64,000 nucleotides of DNA from Mesorhizobium loti R88b (GCF_013170845.1 NZ_CP033367.1:930001-994000); one strand, 5' to 3'; shown: positions 44,173 to 52,020, counted from the first letter of the stretch. Program-made: numbers and translations. The notes: generated by a model from the letters alone, not told the origin.

Positions 44173-45567
44173 ATGATTCGTATTCTTGGAAACCTGTTGC
44201 GGCGCTGGAGCGAGCTTTCGCTTGCCTTGCAGTTCCTCGTTGCCGGCGGCTTTGGCCTTCTGGTCGTCATGCTGGTGGTGGGCGCTTGGGTGACATCGCA
44301 AATCCGGGAAGGCGTCATCCACAATTCGGCTGCGTCGACGGCGCTTTATGTCGATAGCGTGATTGCGCCGCTGCTGCCCGATCTGCGCAAAAGCGAGGAA
44401 CTCAGCGAGTCCGCAAAGCAGGCGCTCGACGAGACGCTCGGCCAGGGTGCGCTCGGCAAGCGCCTGGTCTCGTTCAGGCTCTGGCGCCTCGACGGTACCG
44501 TGCTCTACGCGAAAGACTCGACGCTAATCGGTCGCCGCTTCGATCTGACCGACAATCTGCGGTCCGCCTTCCAGGGCAACGTCACCGCGCAATTCGATAC
44601 GTTCGACGGAGACGAAGTCAAGGAGCAGGGCATCGGCGTGCCGCTGCTGGAGATCTACAATCCCGTGCGCGAACCCTGGTCCGGCGAGGTAGTGGCTGTC
44701 ACCGAGTTCTTCGAGGTCGCCAGCGATTTCAAAGCCACGCTGGCTTCCGCCCTTTTGTCGAGCTGGCTGATCGTGGCCGGCACCACCCTGACGGCTTTCC
44801 TGCTCCTGTCGGGTATCGTCTTGCGCGGCAGCCGCACCATCGACGATCAGCGCGGGGCGCTGCGCCGCCAGGTGTCGGAGCTGCAGGGCCTGGTGACGCA
44901 GAACAGCGCCTTGCGGCAGCGTGTGCAGCGGGCGTCCCGACGCGCCACCGCGCTCAATGAGAGATATTTGCGCCGGATCGGCGCCGACCTTCATGACGGG
45001 CCGGCCCAGCTCGTGGCCCTGGCGGCGCTGCGCATGGACAGCCCGGTCTTTTCCAGCGACGGCCAAGGGGGCGAAAGCCGCGCGGCCGAGGTCGCGATGA
45101 TCCGCAAGACGCTGGAGGATGCGATGCGCGAAATACGCGGTATCTGCACTGGCTTGGTCCTGCCGCAGATAGAAACCGCCGCCGTAACGGATATACTGCG
45201 GCTGGCCGTCAACGAACATGAACGCAGGACGGGGACGTCGGTGACGCTCACGCTGGCCGGATCGTTGCGCGAACCCGGCGCCTCCGAGAAGATCAGCATC
45301 TATCGTTTCGTGCAGGAAGGGCTGAACAACGCCTATCGCCACGGACGAGGCAAGCATCAAGCGGTGAATGCAGGGATGAAAGGTGGCCGGCTGTTCGTTG
45401 AAGTATCGGACGCCGGACCAGGCTTCGATCCGACCGCACGGGTCGAGGGGCTGGGGCTTGCCGGCCTCAGGGAGCGGGTCGAAAGCATTGGCGGCCAGTT
45501 CGAAACCTTGACCGGGCCGCAAGGCACGCGATTGGTGATCAGTCTTTCGGTAGAGGAGCAAGCATGA
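44173..45567 (+). CDS. Sensor histidine kinase, NarL-system (HisKA_3) type
   Basis: 464 residues from the ATG at 44173, preceded by AGGGGCGG; upstream starts at 44101 and 44152 lack good sites. Membrane helices at about 20-42 and 193-217 enclose a periplasmic sensor domain. The phosphoacceptor His274 lies in IGADLHDGPAQ, typical of HisKA_3, and the ATPase domain has FVQEGLNNAYRHG and GLGLAGLRERVES. It overlaps the response-regulator start by 4 nt. Ligand unknown. Confidence 0.92.
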   Translation: MIRILGNLLRRWSELSLALQFLVAGGFGLLVVMLVVGAWVTSQIREGVIHNSAASTALYVDSVIAPLLPDLRKSEELSESAKQALDETLGQGALGKRLVSFRLWRLDGTVLYAKDSTLIGRRFDLTDNLRSAFQGNVTAQFDTFDGDEVKEQGIGVPLLEIYNPVREPWSGEVVAVTEFFEVASDFKATLASALLSSWLIVAGTTLTAFLLLSGIVLRGSRTIDDQRGALRRQVSELQGLVTQNSALRQRVQRASRRATALNERYLRRIGADLHDGPAQLVALAALRMDSPVFSSDGQGGESRAAEVAMIRKTLEDAMREIRGICTGLVLPQIETAAVTDILRLAVNEHERRTGTSVTLTLAGSLREPGASEKISIYRFVQEGLNNAYRHGRGKHQAVNAGMKGGRLFVEVSDAGPGFDPTARVEGLGLAGLRERVESIGGQFETLTGPQGTRLVISLSVEEQA

Positions 45568-46226
45568 CTGGAGCCATTCGCGTTGCCATTGTCGACGATC
45601 ATCCGCTGTTTCGTGAAGGCGTGACGCGCAGCCTTTCAGAGATCGGCGGCTTCGAAATGGTCGGCGAGGGCGCCACGGCGCAGGATGCCGAACAGATCGT
45701 CGCCAGGGCGAAGCCCGACATATTGCTGCTCGACATCTCGATGCCGGGCGGCGGCCTGGCCGCGGTTGCAGGCATCCTCGCCGGCCATCCCGGGCAAAAG
45801 ATCGTCATGCTGACCGTTTCGGAGGCCAACGCCGATGTGACCAAGGCCCTGAACGCTGGGGTCCGCGGCTACGTCCTCAAAGGTGTCGGGTCGCGCACAC
45901 TCGCCGATATCCTGCGCAACGTGGCGGCCGGCGAAAGTTATCTTTCGCCGATGTTGTCGGCCCGGCTGCTTTCGGATCTCCAGTCCCAAAAACCTGCCAA
46001 CGCCATCGTCGGCCGGCTGCAGCAACTCACAGCACGGCAGACAGAAATCCTCCGGCTGGTGGCGGAAGGACTCAGCAACAAGGAGGTTGCCTTGCAACTT
46101 GAGCTGCAGGAAAAGACCGTCAAGCATCACATGACGGGCGTGCTGGCGAAACTCAATGCGCGCAACCGCACCGAGGCGGCCCTGATGATGCGTGAGTCGC
46201 GCGCCCGCGAAGAGAACCATTCTTAG
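45564..46226 (+). CDS. NarL/FixJ-family response regulator
   Basis: 220 residues. Receiver domain: acidic pair Asp11/Asp12 and phosphoacceptor Asp57 in ILLLDISMPGG. LuxR helix-turn-helix: LTARQTEILRLVAEGLSNKE followed by LQEKTVKHHMTGVLAKLNAR at about 150-205. Cognate of the preceding kinase (4-nt overlap). A perfect palindrome at 47063-47082, in front of a secreted Gly/Asn-rich gene, could be one of its sites, but no data support this yet. Confidence 0.95.
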   Translation: MTGAIRVAIVDDHPLFREGVTRSLSEIGGFEMVGEGATAQDAEQIVARAKPDILLLDISMPGGGLAAVAGILAGHPGQKIVMLTVSEANADVTKALNAGVRGYVLKGVGSRTLADILRNVAAGESYLSPMLSARLLSDLQSQKPANAIVGRLQQLTARQTEILRLVAEGLSNKEVALQLELQEKTVKHHMTGVLAKLNARNRTEAALMMRESRAREENHS

Positions 46227-46285
46227 GCTAGCAGGCTGCCCACCCTCGCGACGGCGGCAACCGCATGCTGCCTTACGGAGAGGAG

Positions 46286-46318
46286 GTCACCTCCGCCCGG
46301 GGGGCGGGCGGAGGTGAC
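46286..46318. repeat. GTCACCTCCGCC hairpin, copy A
   Basis: A 13-bp perfect stem, GTCACCTCCGCCC with GGGCGGAGGTGAC, around a G-rich loop. It lies 3' of the Gly/Asn-rich gene ending at 46351 and after the response regulator. The same hairpin recurs at 47185-47214 and 47419-47449, each just 3' of a copy of this gene. No T-run follows in either direction. Confidence 0.8.
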
Positions 46319-46350
46319 ATGCGAAACTGACCGTTGCCCGTTGGTCAGCT

Positions 46351-46932
46351 TCACAGGGCCTTGAGACGCCTGATGTCGGCCGGCGTGACCCGACGGTCGA
46401 TGATTGTGCGGCCGAGCGCATCCTCCATCCTGAAACGCCCGTTCTCGACCTTTTCCGTTATGCCATCGGGATGCTGGACCGTGATCTTCTTGCCGTCCAT
46501 TGCGACCTTGTCACCGGTCGCCACATTGACATGATTGCTGGCGCCGCTGTCCGTTCCGGAATTCCCGTTATCACCGCTATTGCCGTTCCCGCTATCACCG
46601 CTGTTGCCGCTATTGCCGTTGCCGTTGCCGCTGTTGCCGTTGCCGCTATTGCCATTCCCGCTATTGCCATTCCCGCTGTTGCCGTTGCCGCTATTGCCGT
46701 TCCCGCTGTTGCCGTTGCCGCCGCTGTTACCGTTCCCGCTGCTGCCGCCGTTGCCGTTGCCGTTCCCGCTGTTACCGCCACCATTGCCTCCCTTGCCGGC
46801 CTCGGCGTCGGCGGCATGGATTCCGGGAACGAAGCTATGGAAGGCAATCCGATAGGGAGCGATGGCCAGCGCCAGCGCGACCGCTGCTCTGAGCGCCAGC
46901 CATAAGCAACGGGTCGTGATCGATCTGTACAT
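46351..46932 (-). CDS. Secreted Gly/Asn/Ser-repeat protein, paralogue A, unknown family
   Basis: 193 residues from the ATG at 46932 (GAGGCAGG site upstream). Three parts: an N-terminal basic/hydrophobic segment (SITTRCLWLALRAAVALALA) that looks like a signal or anchor; a low-complexity centre of GNGNSG units (about 45-130); and a conserved C-terminal module of about 60 residues (VNVATGDKVAMDGKKITVQ; NGRFRMEDALGRTI; TPADIRRLKAL). Both ends match paralogue B, while the middle differs in composition. I do not recognise the C-terminal module. It may be exported, with a flexible spacer carrying the module. Confidence 0.8.
   Translation of the reverse strand: MYRSITTRCLWLALRAAVALALAIAPYRIAFHSFVPGIHAADAEAGKGGNGGGNSGNGNGNGGSSGNGNSGGNGNSGNGNSGNGNSGNGNSGNGNSGNGNSGNGNGNSGNSGDSGNGNSGDNGNSGTDSGASNHVNVATGDKVAMDGKKITVQHPDGITEKVENGRFRMEDALGRTIIDRRVTPADIRRLKAL
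46562..46790. repeat. Coding minisatellite of GNGNSG units
   Basis: Tandem 6-15-bp units built from CCGTT/CCGCT + GCCGTT/ATTGCC variants encode the Gly/Asn/Ser spacer of paralogue A. Units are near-identical in places, so the copy number should be unstable by slippage or recombination while keeping the frame (units are multiples of 3). Confidence 0.85.
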
Positions 46933-47062
46933 CCTGCCTCGGTCGATTGAGCCCAGCGCGCCCAGGGTCAAGTTACAGCCGCAACCAGCATCGCCGAAAG
47001 ACGTTGCCTCCGGAAGCTGCTTCCGAACGATTCGGCGCGACCTAGGACTTTTGCGGGCAAAA

Positions 47063-47082
47063 GCTTGGACTAAAGTCCAAGC
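47063..47082. promoter_or_regulatory. Perfect palindrome upstream of paralogue A
   Basis: GCTTGGACTAAAGTCCAAGC: two 9-bp arms with an AA spacer, 131 bp upstream of the paralogue A start. A second small inverted repeat (CTTTTG-CGGG-CAAAAG, 47048-47063) abuts it. It is a good candidate regulator site, perhaps for the nearby NarL-type regulator. Confidence 0.6.
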
Positions 47083-47184
47083 ACATGCTAATAAACGCCT
47101 CGTTTGGGCGGCGACGCGACCGCCATCGCCGACAGGAGTCAGGCTTTTTCCTGGTGCCCGGTGGTGGCATACGCCGCTCATCAC

Positions 47185-47214
47185 GTCACCTCCGCCGGGG
47201 GCGGCGGAGGTGAC
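47185..47214. repeat. GTCACCTCCGCC hairpin, copy B
   Basis: A 12-bp perfect stem, GTCACCTCCGCC with GGCGGAGGTGAC, located just 3' of the decayed middle gene copy. It is homologous to copies at 46286 and 47419, showing that the duplicated unit included the 3' hairpin. Confidence 0.8.
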
Positions 47215-47229
47215 TTGTGATGCTGGCCG

Positions 47230-47400
47230 TCGGCAGTTGCTCCCACCTTACAAGACTGAAGGCGATTGGTATCATCGGGAGTAGACCGTCGTTCAACGAT
47301 CGTTCGGCCAAGGAATCCTTGATCTCGAAGCGTACCTCTTCCTGGGGACCGCCGTGATGCTGGACCTCAACCTTGTCATCGTCCTGCTGGCATTCGTGAT
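47230..47400 (-). pseudogene. Decayed middle copy of the Gly/Asn-rich protein C-terminal module
   Basis: On the minus strand this segment encodes DKVEVQHHGGPQEEVRFEIK and then DSLAERSL, clearly related to the C-terminal module of paralogue B (NKIEVEHVDGTKEEI; GRFEMKDSLGRTIVE). The end is out of frame but still shows the RLQSL-coding stretch near 47245. There is no start, signal segment or Gly-rich spacer in frame. It is therefore a remnant of a third tandem copy. Confidence 0.75.
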
Positions 47401-47418
47401 ATCGAGGTGACGCGGAAA

Positions 47419-47449
47419 GTCACCCCCGCCGGGGTGCGGCGGAGGTGAC
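47419..47449. repeat. GTCACC-type hairpin, copy C
   Basis: GTCACCCCCGCC pairs with GGCGGAGGTGAC with one mismatch. It lies 33 bp 3' of paralogue B, in the same relative place as hairpins A and B. No T-run follows, so rho-independent termination is not assured. Confidence 0.75.
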
Positions 47450-47481
47450 GTGTGATGCGGGCCGTTGCCTGTTGGCTCGCC

Positions 47482-47994
47482 TCACAAAGACTGCAGGCGG
47501 CTGAAATCTGCCGGCGTCGCCGGCCTTTCGACGATTGTGCGGCCGAGCGAATCCTTCATTTCGAAACGGCCGTTCTCGATCTCCTCCTTGGTGCCGTCGA
47601 CATGTTCGACCTCGATCTTGTTGCCCTCTGCTTCGACCTTGTCGCCGGTCGCCGCATTGACGTGATGGCCGTTGTCGTCAGGGCCGTCGTCGTCGTGCTG
47701 GCCCGTGCCGGGTCCGGAATTGTTGGTGCCGCCGTGATCGTCACCGGCACCGTCGTCGTTGCCGCCGCCATCACCGCCGCCGCCACCGTTTCCGCTGCTG
47801 CCGCCACTTCCGCCCCCATCGCCACCGCCGCCCCCATCGCCACCGCCGCCATGTCCCCCATCCTTGGCATAAGCACTTGCGGCGACCACGCCGACCGCCG
47901 AGCCATGAAGCGCCAGTTGATAAGGGGCGATGGTCAACGCCAAGGCTGATGCCGCTCTCAATACCAGCCAACGGGTCGTGATCGATTTGCGCAT
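47482..47994 (-). CDS. Secreted Gly/Asp-rich protein, paralogue B, unknown family
   Basis: 170 residues from the ATG at 47994, with AAAGGAACC as ribosome site. The architecture matches paralogue A: an N-terminal SITTRWLVLRAASALALTIA segment, a low-complexity centre that is here Gly/Asp/His-rich (GGGGDGG units), and the same C-terminal module (VNAATGDKVEAEGNKIEVE; NGRFEMKDSLGRTI; ATPADFSRLQSL). The Asp-rich spacer could bind cations such as calcium, which is speculation. No recognised family. It is divergent from phoX, so a shared phosphate response is possible. Confidence 0.8.
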   Translation of the reverse strand: MRKSITTRWLVLRAASALALTIAPYQLALHGSAVGVVAASAYAKDGGHGGGGDGGGGGDGGGSGGSSGNGGGGGDGGGNDDGAGDDHGGTNNSGPGTGQHDDDGPDDNGHHVNAATGDKVEAEGNKIEVEHVDGTKEEIENGRFEMKDSLGRTIVERPATPADFSRLQSL

Positions 47995-48218
47995 CTCGGT
48001 TCCTTTCAATCATGCCGGCGGATCTCGAACCGGCGTTGCAGGTGCCGAGACCATCGCTGATTGAGAGACGTGATGTAACCGGCCCACGACCGATGCCGCG
48101 CCAGCCAAGACTTATGAAGGGACCGACCTCGGACCAAAGGCCCGGCGGCACACCGTCGCCAGAAAAACCTTTGCCGACGAGGCGGGTGCGGGTGCCGAAT
48201 GAGCTTGCACGATTCTTA

Positions 48219-48236
48219 ATGTCACGAAAATGTGAT
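48219..48236 (+). promoter_or_regulatory. Pho-box-like site upstream of phoX
   Basis: ATGTCAC-GAAA-ATGTGAT is an 18-bp direct repeat of 7+4+7, close to the PhoB consensus CTGTCAT-N4-CTGTCAT. It lies 62 bp before the phoX start codon, where PhoB would activate under phosphate starvation. Confidence 0.6.
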
Positions 48237-48297
48237 CAGCAGGCATTAGGGCTCGAAAGGTCACATCCAGCCACGCCAACAAGCCAGAGGACAGATC

Positions 48298-50301
48298 ATG
48301 ACCGACCACCGCTCCCCTGACAGCCGATTCCGCACCAGCCAGCTCGAGGAGAATGACGGCCCGGCCGTCAACCCAACGGACAACCGCACCATGGGCGAGA
48401 TCATAGCCGCCAGGTTCTCGCGCCGGGACTTCCTCAGGGGGTCGCTGGCCGTCTCGGCCATTGCGGCCACGGTCAGCCCGCTCGCGCTTGTCGCCGCCGA
48501 CGATGCCCGCGCCGCGGAAGGCTCGGCCTTCAAATTCGACGAGCTCCAGGCCGGCATCGACGACAAGCACCATGTCGCGCCGGGTTATGATGCCGACGTG
48601 CTGTTGCGCTGGGGCGATCCGCTGTTTGCCGATTCGCCGGAGTTCGATCCGACCAAGCAGTCGGCGCAGGCACAGGCCAGGCAGTTCGGCTACAACAACG
48701 ACTATGTCGGCTACATCGCGATCGACGGCTCGGCCGAGCACGGCCTGCTGGTGGTTAACCACGAATACACCAACCCGCATTTGATGTTCCCGGGCATCGT
48801 CACGATCGTCGAGAAGGACGGCAAGAAGAAGCCCGAACTCGCGCTGCTGTCGAAGGAGCAGGTCGACGTCGAAATGGCGGCCCATGGCGGCACCATCGTC
48901 GAGATCCGCAAAGTGTCCGGCAAATGGCAAGTGGTGCGCGACGGCAAGCTCAACCGCCGCATCACCTCGACCACCGAAATGGCGATGTCGGGCCCGGTCG
49001 CCGGCCACGACCGCGTCAAGACCAATGCCGACCCATCCGGTACCAAGGTGTTCGGCACCATGAACAACTGCGCCGGCGGCGTCACGCCGTGGGGCACCTA
49101 TGTCATGGCCGAGGAGAACATCCACGGCTACTTCGCCGGCGAACTGCCGGAAGGCCACAAGGAAGCCGCCAACTACAAGCGTCTCGGCATTCCGGAAGGC
49201 GCCTATGAATGGGGTGCGCATCACGACCGCTTCAACCTGGCCAGGGAGCCGAACGAACCCAACCGGTTCGGCTGGATCGTCGAAGTCGACGTCAACGATC
49301 CGACCTCGACCCCTCGCAAGCGCACCGCCATGGGCCGCTTCAAGCATGAGGGCGCCGAATCGATCGTCGCCAGGGATGGCCGCGTCGTCTTCTATCTCGG
49401 CGACGACGAGCGCTTCGACTATGTCTACAAATTCGTCACCACAGGCCGCTTCAACGCCAACGACCATGCCGCCAACAAGGACCTGCTCGACGACGGCACG
49501 CTGCATGTCGCCAAATTCGCCGAGGACGGCACGGTGGACTGGCTGCCGATCGTCTTTGGTCAAGGCCCGCTGACGGCGGAAAACGGCTTTGGCAGCCAGG
49601 CCGATGTGCTGATCGAAACGCGGCGTGCCGCCGATCTGCTCGGCGCCACCAAGATGGACCGGCCCGAAGACATCCAGCCCAATGGTGTCAACGGCAAGGT
49701 CTATGTCATGCTGACCAACAATTCCAAGCGCAAGGCCGACCAAGTCGACGCCGCCAACCCACGCGCTGAAAATGCCTTTGGCCATATCATCGAGGTCGCC
49801 GAGGCCGATGGCAATTTCACCGCCACCAAGGGCAAATGGGAAGTGCTGCTGAAATGCGGCGATCCCTCGGTGGCGGAAGTCGGCGCCACCTTCTCGACAG
49901 CGACGACGGCCAATGGCTGGTTCGGCATGCCCGACAATTGCGCGGTCGATTCGGCCGGTCGCCTCTGGGTCGCTACCGACGGCCAGGGTCCGAAGGCCAC
50001 CGGCCGCACCGACGGCCTGTGGGCGGTGGATACGGAAGGTGCCGCGCGGGCAACGTCAAAGCTGTTCTTCCGGGTGCCGATCGGCGCCGAAATGTGCGGC
50101 CCGCTGTTTGCACCGGACGATCAGACCGCCTTCGTCGCCGTCCAGCATCCGGGCGACGGCGGCGAGGACTGGGAAGGCTTTGGCCGCCCGTCCTATTATG
50201 AAGATCTGTCGACCCGCTGGCCCGACTTCAAGCCCGACATGCCGGTGCGGCCGTCGGTCGTCGCCATCACCAGGCAGGGCGGCGGCAAGATCGCGGTCTG
50301 A
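48298..50301 (+). CDS. phoX: PhoX-family phosphatase, Tat-exported
   Basis: 667 residues with a twin-arginine signal SRRDFLRGS (Arg42-Arg43) and hydrophobic stretch ending near ADDARA, then the DUF839/PhoX beta-propeller core (VVNHEYTNPHLMFPG, FGTMNNCAGGVTPWGTYVMAEEN in parts, PDNCAVDSAGRLWVATDG). PhoX enzymes are calcium/iron-dependent alkaline phosphatases folded before Tat export and provide phosphate from organic esters. A Pho-box-like repeat upstream supports phosphate regulation. Monocistronic. Confidence 0.92.
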   Translation: MTDHRSPDSRFRTSQLEENDGPAVNPTDNRTMGEIIAARFSRRDFLRGSLAVSAIAATVSPLALVAADDARAAEGSAFKFDELQAGIDDKHHVAPGYDADVLLRWGDPLFADSPEFDPTKQSAQAQARQFGYNNDYVGYIAIDGSAEHGLLVVNHEYTNPHLMFPGIVTIVEKDGKKKPELALLSKEQVDVEMAAHGGTIVEIRKVSGKWQVVRDGKLNRRITSTTEMAMSGPVAGHDRVKTNADPSGTKVFGTMNNCAGGVTPWGTYVMAEENIHGYFAGELPEGHKEAANYKRLGIPEGAYEWGAHHDRFNLAREPNEPNRFGWIVEVDVNDPTSTPRKRTAMGRFKHEGAESIVARDGRVVFYLGDDERFDYVYKFVTTGRFNANDHAANKDLLDDGTLHVAKFAEDGTVDWLPIVFGQGPLTAENGFGSQADVLIETRRAADLLGATKMDRPEDIQPNGVNGKVYVMLTNNSKRKADQVDAANPRAENAFGHIIEVAEADGNFTATKGKWEVLLKCGDPSVAEVGATFSTATTANGWFGMPDNCAVDSAGRLWVATDGQGPKATGRTDGLWAVDTEGAARATSKLFFRVPIGAEMCGPLFAPDDQTAFVAVQHPGDGGEDWEGFGRPSYYEDLSTRWPDFKPDMPVRPSVVAITRQGGGKIAV

Positions 50302-50435
50302 TCGCGGCCTGCATGCGTAATCTCAGGGAGGGGCTTCGGCGATTCGACGCCCCTCCTTTCCACGAAATCATTCAAGCCTCGGGAAAGATTGGCCATTTAC
50401 ACGTGGCGCCCTAATTCCTCTTTCAGGAGGTCGCC

Positions 50436-50660
50436 ATGCCGAAGTCCATCTATGACCGTGGCCTGCTCAAGCCTGACGACATCGCCCGGCTGCAGCGTGT
50501 CTTTGATGAAGCCTGCAGAAGACGCGAAGCGCACCCCGAATCGACAGAGGCGCGTGAGCTGGCTCTCACCCTGCTCGCGCTCCACAATGCCGGCATGGTC
50601 GACGAGGAGATGCTGATGGAGGCCGTCGGTTTCCGGCGACTGGAGCCGAAATCGGCATGA
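50436..50660 (+). CDS. Small conserved hypothetical protein (74 residues)
   Basis: A strong AGGAGGT site lies 6 nt before the ATG at 50436. The product is helical and charged (LLKPDDIARLQRVFDEACRR ... REAHPESTEARELALTLLAL), without Cys or membrane segments. Such short Arg/Glu-rich proteins are common in rhizobia and mostly unassigned. It is isolated between phoX and a convergent GNAT gene. Confidence 0.8.
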   Translation: MPKSIYDRGLLKPDDIARLQRVFDEACRRREAHPESTEARELALTLLALHNAGMVDEEMLMEAVGFRRLEPKSA

Positions 50661-50681
50661 TGTCCGCCGTCGCGTCCAGCC

Positions 50682-51362
50682 TTATGCAGCGCGCTGGACG
50701 ACGGCGACATTGATCGGGGTCCGCAAGCTGAAGCCGATGGACTCATACAGCTTTATCGCGCCGGCGTTGCTGGCATAGGCGTGCAGGTAGGGGATTTCGC
50801 CGCGTGCGAAAATCTGGTTGGTCACGAACACCGACAGCAACCGGCCAAGGCCGGCGCCGCGAAACTCGGGGTGCGCGCACACGCCGCTGAGTTCGCTATA
50901 GCCAGGCTGCTTCATGCGCTCGCCGGCCATCGCCACCAGCCTGCCCTCGACCTTCACGCCCCAGAAGGCGCCGAGGTTCAAGGCCCCTGACGTGAACGGG
51001 CCAGGCTTGGTAAGCGACGCCAGCGCCAGCATTTCGGCGGCGTCGTCCTGTGTCAGGAGCTGCACGCGTTCGTCCGACACGGCCTGTGACGGCGCCTGCG
51101 CGACCATCTGGACGGCGTTTGCGGTCGAGGTGGCCGCGAGGTCAGGCGGAAGAGCAATGGTGTCGGATTGCGCCATGATCACGCTTTCACCAGGACCAAC
51201 AAGGTCGCTGAGCGCCTGCAGGCTTGCGGCATCGTCGGTAGCGGTGGCGGCAAAGAGGGCGATGGACGGTGAATAGCGCCTGGCGAGCTTGCCGCCTTGC
51301 GCGAAGGCCTGATGCCGCGTCTGAAGCGCGCTCCAGACGGGTCGGTCGAGAACATGTTTCAT
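50682..51362 (-). CDS. GNAT-family N-acetyltransferase (FR47-like)
   Basis: 226 residues. The acetyl-CoA-binding motif A is in the C-terminal half: LSGVCAHPEFRGAGLGRLLS (R/Q-x-x-G-x-G/A as RGAGLG), then NAGAIKLYESIGF. The N-terminal ~100 residues are an FR47-type extension. Substrate unknown. The start overlaps the upstream MarR gene stop by 4 nt, so the pair is an operon probably controlled by that MarR protein. Confidence 0.9.
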   Translation of the reverse strand: MKHVLDRPVWSALQTRHQAFAQGGKLARRYSPSIALFAATATDDAASLQALSDLVGPGESVIMAQSDTIALPPDLAATSTANAVQMVAQAPSQAVSDERVQLLTQDDAAEMLALASLTKPGPFTSGALNLGAFWGVKVEGRLVAMAGERMKQPGYSELSGVCAHPEFRGAGLGRLLSVFVTNQIFARGEIPYLHAYASNAGAIKLYESIGFSLRTPINVAVVQRAA

Positions 51363-51847
51363 TGCGCGGTAGCCTTTTTGACACGCCGATCAAGCGGAGC
51401 CGCGGCCAGCCCCTCCTCGATGGCAGCGAGTTGATCGAGAAGCGGGCCTGAAAGATCGCGGCACAGATCCGCGACGGCGTTTTCGATGCGAGGCCAGACA
51501 TCCCGTTTGGCGACGTCGACCAGGCGCTGGCCCTTGCCGGTCAGCGAGACCATCCGCCGCCGCTGGTCACCTTGTGACTGAATGGTTTCGACCAGCCCGA
51601 GCTCGGCCAGAAGCGACACGCTTCTTGTCACGCCCGGCTGTGTCAGCCCGAGCGACTGCGCCAGCTCACCGACGGCCAGCGGTCCCAGCCTGTCGAGGGC
51701 GGCCAGCAAGGGGTACTGGCTCGACTGAAGCGGAACCTCCAGGCTATCGAGCAGCTGTTGCGCATCGGCCTGCAATTGCTCGCCAATGCGCTTCAGCCTG
51801 CTGCCAAGGCAGAGATAGCCAAGCGATCGGATAACGTCTTCCATCAT
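51359..51847 (-). CDS. MarR-family regulator of the GNAT operon
   Basis: 162 residues from the ATG at 51847. The winged helix is at about 40-110 (QYPLLAALDRLGPLAVGELAQS, TQPGVTRSVSLLAELGLVE, GDQRRRMVSLTGKG). It overlaps the GNAT start by 4 nt. A perfect 16-bp palindrome 23 bp upstream (51870-51885) is the likely self-binding site. The effector is unknown. Confidence 0.92.
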   Translation of the reverse strand: MMEDVIRSLGYLCLGSRLKRIGEQLQADAQQLLDSLEVPLQSSQYPLLAALDRLGPLAVGELAQSLGLTQPGVTRSVSLLAELGLVETIQSQGDQRRRMVSLTGKGQRLVDVAKRDVWPRIENAVADLCRDLSGPLLDQLAAIEEGLAAAPLDRRVKKATAQ

Positions 51848-51869
51848 GGCGCCTCGCGATAAATCATAA

Positions 51870-51885
51870 CATGTTATATAACATG
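51870..51885. promoter_or_regulatory. Perfect palindromic MarR operator
   Basis: CATGTTATATAACATG is a 16-bp exact palindrome, with a second overlapping half-match ATAACATGTTAT on its left. Located directly upstream of the MarR-GNAT operon; typical size and AT content for MarR dimers. Confidence 0.8.
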
Positions 51886-51919
51886 GCAGATAAATACTCA
51901 AGACAGCCGTGTGCGCCTT

Positions 51920-52020
51920 GGGCAATTCCAGGAAAAGTGTGAAACGGTTTTCCGTCCGGAATTGCGTAAAAACAGAGAGATAGAGCAGTTAGCCGTTTCC
52001 GTGAAACGGTGAACTGCTCT
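51920..52020. repeat. Dispersed repeat copy 2 plus a long hairpin
   Basis: Positions 51920-51989 match the repeat at 15554-15616 in reverse orientation. The adjoining 51982-52020 is a near-perfect hairpin: AGAGCAGTT...CCGTTTC and GAAACGG...AACTGCTCT with two small internal bulges. It lies between the MarR operon and the 3' end of the monooxygenase gene; no gene is present. Confidence 0.75.

Noticed and set aside
46560..46800. Short tandem units resembling CRISPR repeats
   Set aside because: Units are 6-15 bp and purely coding (GNGNSG); no leader or cas genes.
46286..47449. The three GTCACCTCCGCC hairpins as rho-independent terminators
   Set aside because: None is followed by a T-run on either strand, so termination is not supported by sequence alone.
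48112..49785. A 557-codon minus-strand frame opposite phoX
   Set aside because: Antisense to a well-supported Tat-exported phosphatase; no motifs, composition typical of a shadow frame.
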